Assembly: GCA_016873255.1 (NCBI GenBank)
Contig: VGXR01000002.1
Location: forward strand, 37,833 to 101,832
Direction: 5' to 3'
Length of the DNA: 64,000 bases
DNA from: Planctomycetota bacterium
GTDB lineage: Bacteria > Planctomycetota > Phycisphaerae > Phycisphaerales > SM1A02
Part shown: positions 17,653 through 24,753 of the stretch, piece by piece
Layout: every line of letters starts with the position of its first letter
Numbering within the stretch: the stretch's first letter is position 1
The notes under the pieces: generated by a model
What the model saw: only the letters and a program-made list of their open reading frames with translations
Told to the model about the DNA's origin: nothing
Database searches by the model: none
Position numbers and translations under genes: made by a program

Positions 17653-18047
17653 GTATTCCGCTCGTGCGCGCGCGCGAGGTGCGGGACGACGGCAGCTTCA
17701 TCGCCGGCAGCCGCGTGCGCCTGCAGTTCGAGGGCTGGCCGGCCATCCAGTTCGTCGGCTGGCCGAGCGTTGCCGTGGGCACCTTCGGCGGCGAGGTGAT
17801 GACGGTCGATGCCACCGACGATGGGAAGGGCCAGTTCAGGATCATCGTGATGGCCGACCCCGGCGACGAGCCGTGGCCCGGTCCCCAGTACCTGCGCCAG
17901 GGCGTGCGCGCCAAGTCATGGGTGCTCCTGCGCACCGTCCCGGTGTGGCATGAGGCACGGTGGCAGTTCAACGGCTTCCCTCCGGCGGTGGCGGACAAGG
18001 AGCCCGCGAAGGCCGCCAAGAAGGACGACGACGCCGAATCGAAGTAG
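17653..18047 (+). pseudogene. C-terminal fragment of a HlyD-like membrane-fusion protein
   Basis: About 130 residues in the frame ending at 18047 match the C-terminal part of planctomycete HlyD-family adaptors. It shows IPLVRAREVRDDG, the barrel SRVRLQFEGWPAIQFVGWPS, GGEVMTVD, and a Lys/Asp-rich end. The preceding frame contains no HlyD hairpin or membrane anchor. This is what remains if the 3' part of an ABC gene and the 5' part of the adjacent membrane-fusion gene were lost in one event. The join is at about 17640-17660, where the frame changes. Not expected to be functional. Confidence 0.6.
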
Positions 18048-18061
18048 CGTCCGCGCTCCCC

Positions 18062-18934
18062 ATGGAGCCGCAGATCCCGCTGATCCTCGATGTCGTGCTG
18101 CCTGCGCTCGGCGCCGGCGCGGTGGCGGTGCTGGCCACGGTCGCGGTGGAGCGGCTCGGCGGCGTGGCGGGCGGCATCCTCTCCAGCGTGCCGACGACCA
18201 TCGTTCCCGCGGCCATCGGCATCCACGACGGCTCGGCGGACGACGCGGCCTTCGTGCACGCGATGTGCTTCGTGCCGCTGGGCATCCTCCTGAATGCGGC
18301 GTACCTCCTCCTCTGGCGCGTCGTGCCCGCGCGGCTCGGCATGCGGTCGCACCGCTGGCTGCTCGGAAAGACGGCGTGCGTTTCGCTCGGAGCATGGCTT
18401 GCGGCTGCCGCGGCGGTGGTGGCCGCGGAGCGCGCGCTGGCGCCGTCGCCCGCGGCATCGGCGGTGCTCGGGGCGTCGGCGTTCGCGGCGGGGCTGGTGG
18501 TCGCTGTGCTCGCCAACCGGGTGCCGCATCCGGCGCCGCGCGGCGGGCGCGGCGTTGGCGCGGCCACGCTCGTGCTGCGCGGCCTGGCGGCGGCGGTGGC
18601 CATCGGGCTGGCCATGGCGCTCGCGCGCTCCGGCATGCCCGTGGCCGGCGGCATCGCGTCGGTGTTTCCCGCGATCTTCACCACCATCATGGTGGCAACA
18701 TGGATCTCGCAGGGCGCGCAGGTGCCGACCGGTGCCGTGGGCCCGCTGATGCTCGGCACCATGAGCGTCGGCGCATACGCGCTGCTGGCGGCCGTCCTCT
18801 TCCCGCGCATGCACGTCGCGGCGGCATCGGCCGCATGCTGGGTGATCGCGGTCTCGGCGATCAACGTTCCCGGCTACCTCTGGGTGCAACGCGTTCGCAG
18901 GCGGCATGCCGCGGCGGCGCGCATCAGCGAGTGA
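18062..18934 (+). CDS. Multi-spanning membrane protein, unrecognised
   Basis: 290 residues from the ATG at 18062. Hydrophobicity suggests eight or nine membrane segments and little soluble sequence. Two similar glycine-proline segments occur about 190 residues apart, VAGGILSSVPTTIVPAAI and VAGGIASVFPAIFTTIMVA, suggesting an internal two-fold repeat like those of small transporters. I do not recognise the family. It lies 14 nt after the membrane-fusion remnant and its end overlaps the convergent polyketide synthase gene by 11 bp. A TAGCGT hexamer ends 10 nt before the start. Function unknown; transporter is a guess from architecture. Confidence 0.7.
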   Translation: MEPQIPLILDVVLPALGAGAVAVLATVAVERLGGVAGGILSSVPTTIVPAAIGIHDGSADDAAFVHAMCFVPLGILLNAAYLLLWRVVPARLGMRSHRWLLGKTACVSLGAWLAAAAAVVAAERALAPSPAASAVLGASAFAAGLVVAVLANRVPHPAPRGGRGVGAATLVLRGLAAAVAIGLAMALARSGMPVAGGIASVFPAIFTTIMVATWISQGAQVPTGAVGPLMLGTMSVGAYALLAAVLFPRMHVAAASAACWVIAVSAINVPGYLWVQRVRRRHAAAARISE

Positions 18935-19994
18935 CGACGAGCTCGCCGGCAAGGCCGGGGCCGAACGCGAGGCCCGCCCACGGACGCGGCACCCCTGCCT
19001 GCGCGAGGGCGCGCAGGATGAAGAGCAGCGTCGCGCTCGACATGTTGCCATGGTCGCGCAGCACGCCTCGGCTGTGCGCTGCCGCACGCTCGTCGAGGCC
19101 GAGCGCATCGCGGACCGCGTCGATCACGCGGGGCCCGCCGGGGTGGATGGCCCAGCCGCCGATGTCGCCGATCGCGAGGCCGTGATCCGCGAGCGACCCC
19201 TCGACCCATGCGCGGATGCGCCCGCCGAGGATGTCCGGGACGCGCGCGCCGAGCGACATCTCGAAGCCATGGTCGCCCACCGTCCAGGCCATCTCCGCGG
19301 CGCTGCCCGGGATGAGCGTCGAGTGCGTGCCGACAAGCAGCGGGTCGCCGGTGCGTCCCGCGGAGACGACCGCCGCGGCCGAGCCGTCGGCGAACAGCGT
19401 GTTGGCGACGATCCGGTCGAGGCGGCCGCTGCGCTGGAAGTGCGCCGAGGAGATCTCGGTGCACGCCACGAGGACTACCGCGTCCGGGTCCGCACGCACG
19501 GAGTCGCGCGCGCACGCCAGCGCGTTCACCGCGGCATGGCAGCCCATGAATCCCACGTTCGTGCGCCTGCACCCCGGCGCGATGCCGAGCGACTCGATCA
19601 GGTGCGCGTCGATCCCCGGCGACTCGAAGCCGGTGCAGGATGCGGTGATGACATGCGTGACATCGCATGGCGAGTGGCCGCTCGCGGACATCGCATCGCG
19701 CGCCGAGGAAAGCGACAGCTCGCGCGCCCAGCGCGACCAGGTGCGCATGCGCACCTCGGTGCCGGGCTCCGGTGCATCGGCGCCCGGGAAGAGGCCGCCC
19801 TCCGGGTCGATCGAGGTCACGCAGCGCCGCCGTTCGATGCCGCTTCGCTCGGCGAGGCGCCGCAGGACGCCGCGGTCGACATCGGCCGGCGTGATGCGGT
19901 CGGCGACGTGGAGCCACGATTCGACCGTCAGTTCGCCTGGCGGCACGGCGACGCCGATCGACCGGATGGCAGGCTGCGCACGGTCCGGCGTCAT
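18924..19994 (-). CDS. Type III polyketide synthase (chalcone/stilbene synthase family)
   Basis: 356 residues from the ATG at 19994, whose start overlaps the upstream stop (ATGA). The catalytic triad of the family is visible: Cys152 in GFMGCHAAVNAL, His284 in GWAIHPGGP and Asn317 in DHGNMSSAT. The protein condenses an acyl-CoA starter with malonyl-CoA units to give pyrones, resorcinols or related phenolic lipids. Starter and product are not predictable here. It is the last gene of a tightly overlapping operon with an FAD oxidoreductase and a methyltransferase, both typical tailoring partners that reduce or oxidise and methylate the polyketide ring. Confidence 0.92.
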   Translation of the reverse strand: MTPDRAQPAIRSIGVAVPPGELTVESWLHVADRITPADVDRGVLRRLAERSGIERRRCVTSIDPEGGLFPGADAPEPGTEVRMRTWSRWARELSLSSARDAMSASGHSPCDVTHVITASCTGFESPGIDAHLIESLGIAPGCRRTNVGFMGCHAAVNALACARDSVRADPDAVVLVACTEISSAHFQRSGRLDRIVANTLFADGSAAAVVSAGRTGDPLLVGTHSTLIPGSAAEMAWTVGDHGFEMSLGARVPDILGGRIRAWVEGSLADHGLAIGDIGGWAIHPGGPRVIDAVRDALGLDERAAAHSRGVLRDHGNMSSATLLFILRALAQAGVPRPWAGLAFGPGLAGELVVTR

Positions 19995-21103
19995 GCCCGG
20001 GCCCCTTCCGCGGCGGCCGGTCGGCCGATGCGGGAGGCGGCGCCCGCAAGCGCCGACGGCGCCAGGCGGCCGAGCGCGATGCACGCCTGCACAGCGGCTG
20101 GGCTGCGCAGGAGCAGGGCAATGGCCCTGCAGCGGGCCGCGGAGCGACGCGCGATGGCGGCGTGGATCGCGGGCCAGTCGCGTTCCGACGACTCACCTCG
20201 TGCGATGCCCGCGGCCAGGTGTCCCGCGGCGGCGCCGGTGGCGGCGGCCCAGCCGATTCCCTCGCCCGTGAAGGGCTCGACGTAGCCCGCGGCATCGCCC
20301 GCGAGGAGGAGCCCGGGGCCGGCGACGGTTCGTCGTCGGCGCGTGAGCGGCGGGGTGCCGCGCCAGCGCGCGGCGTGGAGCGCCGGCGGATCGACCACGG
20401 CACCGGCAAGGATCCGGAGTGCGATCTCCGCCGGGCCGCCGTGGGCGCGCACCGCCTCCGGCAGCACGGCGCCCGCGATGTCGATGGTTCCGTCAGGAAG
20501 CGCCACGGCGCCAACATAGCCGGAGCGGTCGACATGCATCCGTATCTCGCCCCCGGCGCAATCGACCGCGCCGGCCGGGACGGTCGCGCCGAAGCCGATG
20601 CGGCTTTCCGGCGCGACCTTCCACTCGGAAGTGCCGTCACCCGCGAGCGAGGAGCCCGCGATCCCGTCGGCAGCGACCACCACGGCCGCGCTGACGCGCT
20701 CCCGGGCATCGCCGAGCTCGATGACGCCCGGAGCCACGAGGCGCGCCGCGGTGCCGAGGCGCACGTCGGCGCCACGGTCGCGCGCGGCCGCCGCAAGCCG
20801 GCAGTCGAGCACGTCGCGCCCGATCGCCACGCCGGCGTCGCGCGCGAAGCGTGCCTCGCGTCCGCGGCTCGAGAGGCGGACCGTGCGCAGCGGCAGGGCA
20901 TCGGCGAGCACGAAGCCCATGCCGAGCGCATCGATCGCGGCGATGGCCTGCGGCGAGAGGCAGCAGCCGCATGCCTTGGCACGCGGGAACTCCGCGCGGT
21001 CCACGAGCAGCACGCGGGCACCCGCGCGGCGCGCCGCGACCGCCGCGCACGAGCCTGCGGGCCCGGCGCCGATCACAGCGACGTCGAAGCGTGCCTCGGT
21101 CAT
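19991..21103 (-). CDS. FAD-dependent oxidoreductase (geranylgeranyl-reductase/halogenase-like fold)
   Basis: 370 residues. The N-terminal dinucleotide fold reads VIGAGPAGSCAAVAARRAG. A CGCCLSP block near residue 45 and the second FAD motif LLLAGDAAGYVEPFTGEGI near residue 280 follow. These are typical of group A flavoproteins related to geranylgeranyl reductase and p-hydroxybenzoate hydroxylase. The gene overlaps the methyltransferase upstream and the type III polyketide synthase downstream, each by four bases. It most likely tailors the polyketide, but hydroxylation and reduction cannot be told apart by eye. Confidence 0.88.
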   Translation of the reverse strand: MTEARFDVAVIGAGPAGSCAAVAARRAGARVLLVDRAEFPRAKACGCCLSPQAIAAIDALGMGFVLADALPLRTVRLSSRGREARFARDAGVAIGRDVLDCRLAAAARDRGADVRLGTAARLVAPGVIELGDARERVSAAVVVAADGIAGSSLAGDGTSEWKVAPESRIGFGATVPAGAVDCAGGEIRMHVDRSGYVGAVALPDGTIDIAGAVLPEAVRAHGGPAEIALRILAGAVVDPPALHAARWRGTPPLTRRRRTVAGPGLLLAGDAAGYVEPFTGEGIGWAAATGAAAGHLAAGIARGESSERDWPAIHAAIARRSAARCRAIALLLRSPAAVQACIALGRLAPSALAGAASRIGRPAAAEGARA

Positions 21104-21795
21104 GCATGGCCCCATTCGATGGTCCACCGGCACGGCCAGCGGCGCACGACGAAGGCGCCCGCCATGCCTGCCTCGTGCGCGAGCGTGCGCGCTTCGTCCG
21201 CGGTGTAGGCCGCGTGCACGCTCGCCGGCGCATCGAAGTGCACCACGGGCGACCGGCTGGCGATGCGCGACGCGGCCCATGCAAGCGCAAGTCCGGTGCG
21301 CGAGCGGTCGAGGTCGGCGACGGCCACCGCGTGCCGTGCGGCATCGCGCAGGTGGCCGAGCATGCGCACGGCGTCGGCGCGGTCGAGGTGGTGCACGAAG
21401 AGCGAGCAGGTGACGATGTCGGCACGCGCGGTTATGGGTGCGGCGACGGCATCGCAGCGCAGCGGCTCGGCATCGATGCCGGCGGCGCGTGCCCGCTCCG
21501 CGGCGATGGCCAGGGCATGCGCGCTTGCGTCGGCGAGCAACAGGCGCGTGCGCACGCCGTGGCGCGCAAGGTGCCGGGCGATGCGCACCGGGCCGTCCGC
21601 CGCGCCGGTCGCCACGTCGAGGATGGTCACCTTGCGCAGGCTTGCGCTGCGCACCGCGCGCAGCACCGCGGGCAGCAGCAGGCGGTGGCTCCGCGAGAGC
21701 GCATTCAGCCTGCACAGCCCGGCAAGGGCACGGTCGTGCTCCGCCGGGGCGAGCGCGGGGTCATCCATCAGCTCGTCGACTCGGCGCTGCCTCAT
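21100..21795 (-). CDS. Class I SAM-dependent methyltransferase of the polyketide operon
   Basis: 231 residues. Motif I is TILDVATGAADGPVRIA at ~55-70. An acidic residue ends the next strand (LLLADAS) and the post-motif DIVTCSLFVHHLD is at ~120. The N-terminal helices with a DELMDD start resemble the methyltransferases that accompany type III polyketide synthases in planctomycetes and other bacteria. It is four-base overlapped with the oxidoreductase and starts only 15 nt after the deoxyhypusine-synthase-family gene, so all four are probably on one transcript. Substrate is inferred to be the polyketide hydroxyl or ring carbon. Confidence 0.88.
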   Translation of the reverse strand: MRQRRVDELMDDPALAPAEHDRALAGLCRLNALSRSHRLLLPAVLRAVRSASLRKVTILDVATGAADGPVRIARHLARHGVRTRLLLADASAHALAIAAERARAAGIDAEPLRCDAVAAPITARADIVTCSLFVHHLDRADAVRMLGHLRDAARHAVAVADLDRSRTGLALAWAASRIASRSPVVHFDAPASVHAAYTADEARTLAHEAGMAGAFVVRRWPCRWTIEWGHA

Positions 21796-21810
21796 CGACG
21801 GGCGCCCCGG

Positions 21811-22863
21811 TCAGCGGGCCCCTGCGAGCGACCTGCGCGTCTCGGCGCGCGAGGCCTTGATGATGCGGTCGGCGGCCTTCGGGTCGCGCGTGGCCTCGAG
21901 CAGCGCCTGGAGCATGAGCGGTGCCACGATGGTGGCATCGCTCTCCACCACGAACATCGGCGTCTTCTCGGTGAGCTTGTCCCAGGTGATCTTCTCGTTG
22001 GGCGTTGCGCCGGAGTAGCTGCCGTAGCTGGTGGTGCTGTCGGAGATCTGGCAGAAGTAGGCCCATGGCTTCACGGGCTTCTGCAGGTCGTACTTGATGC
22101 TCGGCACCACGCAGATCGGGAAGTCGCCGGCAATGCCGCCGCCGATCTGGAAGAAGCCGATGCCCTTGCCCTTCGAGAGTCGGCCGTAGTCGTCGTAGAA
22201 CTGCGCCATGTACTCGATGCCGCTCTTGGCGATCGAGGCCGGGAAGTCGCCGTGCTTCACGTGCGACGCGAAGATGTTGCCGAAGGTCGAGTCCTCGTGG
22301 CCGGGCACCACCATCGGCAGGCGCGCCTTGGCGGCAGCGAGCAGCCAGCACTCGTCGGGGTTCCCCTCGAACTTCGAGCTCGGAAGCGACAGCACCAGGT
22401 CGTAGAAGTACTCGTGCCAGAAGCGGCGGGTGCCGTCCTTGCCCGCACGCTCCCACATCGGCACCAGCACCTTCTCGACGGCGCGGAAGGCCTCGTCCTC
22501 GGGGATGCTGGTGTCGGTCACGCGGCGCATGCGCTGCTTGAGGATGCGCGTGTCGTCCTGCTTGGTGAAATAGCGGTACTCGGGGAAGTCCTTGTAGCTG
22601 TCGTGCGCCACCAGGCGGAAGAGCGACTCCTCGAGGTTGGCGCCGGTCACCGAGAGTCCGTGCACCAGCCCTGCGCGGATGGCCGGCGCGAGCGAGATGC
22701 CCAGCTGCGCGCTGCTCATGGCGCCTGCCACGGCCCAGTACATGCGCCCGCCCGCCTGGATGTGGTCCCAGTACGCATAGAGCGCGTCGCGCGCAGCGCG
22801 CGAGTTGAAGTTCCGGTAGTTGTCGGCGACGAACTGCAGGATGGGCAGCTGGGGGCGCGGCAT
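21811..22863 (-). CDS. Deoxyhypusine synthase-family protein
   Basis: 350 residues if the ATG at 22863 is used. An ATG at 22881 would add six. Conserved family blocks are clear: GAMSSAQLGISLAPAIRAG near the N-terminus, SVTGANLEES, GGGIAGDFP, and the C-terminal NEKITWDKL. The last holds the lysine position that forms the spermidine imine in deoxyhypusine and homospermidine synthases. Eukaryotic and archaeal enzymes modify eIF5A/aIF5A. In bacteria the substrate EF-P is not known to be hypusinated, so homologues are thought to act in polyamine (for example homospermidine) metabolism. It heads the operon leading to the type III polyketide synthase, an unexplained association. Confidence 0.88.
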   Translation of the reverse strand: MPRPQLPILQFVADNYRNFNSRAARDALYAYWDHIQAGGRMYWAVAGAMSSAQLGISLAPAIRAGLVHGLSVTGANLEESLFRLVAHDSYKDFPEYRYFTKQDDTRILKQRMRRVTDTSIPEDEAFRAVEKVLVPMWERAGKDGTRRFWHEYFYDLVLSLPSSKFEGNPDECWLLAAAKARLPMVVPGHEDSTFGNIFASHVKHGDFPASIAKSGIEYMAQFYDDYGRLSKGKGIGFFQIGGGIAGDFPICVVPSIKYDLQKPVKPWAYFCQISDSTTSYGSYSGATPNEKITWDKLTEKTPMFVVESDATIVAPLMLQALLEATRDPKAADRIIKASRAETRRSLAGAR

Positions 22864-23066
22864 GGGCGGTGAAAGGTACATAAGCGGTGAGAACGGGGGC
22901 CTCCGTGTGTGAAGACCGTCAAAATCGGCGCGGTTTGTGTTTGCAGTTGCGCCCGACTGTGGCACATTCGCAATTCACCACGGTCACAGGGGTCGTGGAG
23001 GGAGAAGTTGTTATCGGTCCGGCCGCGTTGTGTTGGCTGGACTTGGTGGGAAAGGAACCCCCAAAC

Positions 23067-23714
23067 ATGCAGTGCTCAGTTCGCTTGACCGCGCTCGCGG
23101 TTGCATCGTTGGCTTCCGTGCACGCCTCTGACGCCGCGCTTGTCGTGTCCGCGGCCTCGCGCGAGACCAGCGTGCTCTCCGGTGGCGCCGTCGTTGACAC
23201 CTACATCAACTCACTCGCAACGGGGTCATTCAACGGCGATGCCAACGATGTGGGTGCCGATTACTCCTCGATCGCCACGCAGGGCTCCAACCTGCTCAGT
23301 TCGCGCATGACGTTCGTCGGCGGCTGCACGGTGATTCAGTCGTCGGCCGGGGCACGCTCGGCTCGCAGCCTCGCGACCGTGACCTTCCAGGCGACCCTCG
23401 GGGAGGCGATTCGCTGGAGCGTGAACCTCAACAGTCTCGAGCTTGGTGAAAGCAACGTGGGCGCGGTGAGTGCCCGCCTCGTCGACACGGTCACGGGCAC
23501 CGTGGTCTTCAACTACGCCCGAACGTTCGTCGCTCAGGGCACCGCGACGCTGCTTGCTGGCCGTAACTACCGCCTCGAGATCTCCTCGACCGCCACTACC
23601 CTCCCGGCGGGCGATGCTGAGTCAACCTACAACGTTGGCGTATTCGTGATTCCGGCCCCGGGTGCCATGGCGCTGCTCGGGCTCGCCGGCATCGCCGGCC
23701 GCCGTCGCCGCTGA
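23067..23714 (+). CDS. PEP-CTERM-like sorted secreted protein
   Basis: 215 residues. The start follows AAAGGA and opens a signal peptide ending near VHASDAA (about residue 20). The body is beta-rich with a Cys in FVGGCTVIQSS and no recognisable catalytic motif. The tail IPAPGAMALLGLAGIAG then RRRR is a textbook Phycisphaerae-type PEP-CTERM signal, the most canonical of those in the window. It is divergent from the deoxyhypusine-synthase-like gene across ~200 bp and ends in a strong terminator. Probably a monocistronic envelope or matrix protein of unknown role. Confidence 0.82.
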   Translation: MQCSVRLTALAVASLASVHASDAALVVSAASRETSVLSGGAVVDTYINSLATGSFNGDANDVGADYSSIATQGSNLLSSRMTFVGGCTVIQSSAGARSARSLATVTFQATLGEAIRWSVNLNSLELGESNVGAVSARLVDTVTGTVVFNYARTFVAQGTATLLAGRNYRLEISSTATTLPAGDAESTYNVGVFVIPAPGAMALLGLAGIAGRRRR

Positions 23715-23746
23715 GCCCGGCGCGACATCTCTATCGTGAATCTTCG

Positions 23747-23780
23747 CTGGCCCCGGACGTCGTCCGGGGCCAGCGTCATT
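23747..23780 (+). terminator. Rho-independent terminator
   Basis: CTGGCCCCGGAC (23747-23758) pairs perfectly with GTCCGGGGCCAG (23762-23773) around a 3-nt loop, followed by CGTCATT. Confidence 0.75.
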
Positions 23781-23804
23781 CGCTTGTGCTTGCGCGGGCC
23801 ACCC

Positions 23805-24263
23805 TCAGCCGCTCCAGCCGCCGTCGATCACGTGCACTGCGCCGCTGGTGTAGCCCGACTCGTCCGATGCCAGGTGCACCACCAGCGCCGCGATCTCCTC
23901 GGCATTGCCGAGGCGCCCGACGGGCTGCCGTGCCACGAATGCGGCCATCGCGGCCGCCGCGTCGCCGTGCGCGGCCACCCGCCCGCGGAGGCTCGGCGTG
24001 TCGACGGTACCCGGGCAGATCGCGTTGCAGCGCACGCCCCGCGGAAGGAAGTCCGCGCTCACGGCCTTCGTGAGCCCGACCACCGCCGCCTTCGCGGCAC
24101 GAATGCCCGCGTGCTCGCGCGCAAGCGACGCGAGCCCGGAGTCATCGATGTCGGTGGCCCATACCCGAGCGCCCTCGCGCGCCATCGCGAGCGCGCTCGC
24201 ACGCCCGATGCCCGCCGCTGCGGCCGTGACCAGGGCCGTGCGGCCCTCGAGGCGGCCGCTCAC
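23805..24263 (-). pseudogene. Short-chain dehydrogenase/reductase lacking its centre
   Basis: From a GTG at 24263, about 152 residues instead of the family's ~250. The N-terminal cofactor motif is intact ([18 protein letters not shown]) and the C-terminus is intact ([15 protein letters not shown], then [17 protein letters not shown]). The central part, with the NNAG strand, the catalytic Ser and the Tyr of YxxxK, is gone. The sequence jumps from SLAREHAGI to [13 protein letters not shown], so only the catalytic Lys survives. The join, at about 24098-24105, keeps the frame. Such a protein cannot catalyse SDR chemistry. It abuts, head to head, a truncated DUF1501 gene. Confidence 0.75.
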
Positions 24264-24269
24264 GTCGTG

Positions 24270-24728
24270 CCCTTGCGTGCGAGGCGCTCGGACCAGAGCG
24301 GTCCGTGGGACCAGCACGGCGACCTCCGCAAGGGTCACACGCAGAACGCGCGCGAGGTCGACAAGCCCATCGCGGCGCTCGTGCGCGACCTGAAGCAGCG
24401 AGGGATGCTCGAGGACACGCTGGTGGTGTGGGGCGGCGAGTTCGGCCGTACGCCCGCGTCGCAGGGCGGCGATGACGGCCGCGACCACAACCCGCACGGC
24501 TTCACGTGGTTCCTCGCGGGGGGCGGCGTGAAGCCCGGGTTCTCGTTCGGCGCCACCGACGACTACGGCTGGTTTGCCGCCGAGGACAAGGTGCACGTCC
24601 ATGACATGCATGCGACGATCCTGGCGCTGCTCGGCGTCGATCATGAGCGCCTGACCTGCTGGAGCGCGGGACGCGAGCACCGGCTGACCGACGTGGCCGG
24701 CACCGTCGTCCGCCCGATCATGGCTTGA
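24270..24728 (+). pseudogene. C-terminal fragment of a DUF1501 protein
   Basis: About 145 residues in the frame ending at 24728 match the end of planctomycete DUF1501 (alkaline-phosphatase/sulfatase-fold) proteins. They show [33 protein letters not shown] then [25 protein letters not shown], and [19 protein letters not shown]. The ~300-residue N-terminal part is absent, and immediately upstream lies the start of the SDR remnant on the other strand. DUF1501 genes usually follow a DUF1553/DUF1549 gene in planctomycetes, and none is here. No start codon or promoter of its own is evident. Confidence 0.75.
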
Positions 24729-24739
24729 CGGGCGGCGCG

Positions 24740-24745
24740 TAGCCT
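24740..24745 (+). promoter_or_regulatory. Candidate -10 hexamer for the NRPS-like gene
   Basis: TAGCCT ends 8 nt before the ATG at 24754, with no Shine-Dalgarno between. Confidence 0.4.
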
Positions 24746-24753
24746 TCGCGCCG

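Noticed and set aside
22863..22881. ATG at 22881 as the start of the deoxyhypusine-synthase-like gene
   Set aside because: It is possible, but neither start has a ribosome-binding site or hexamer. The shorter form begins closer to the conserved core, so 22863 was preferred with low certainty.
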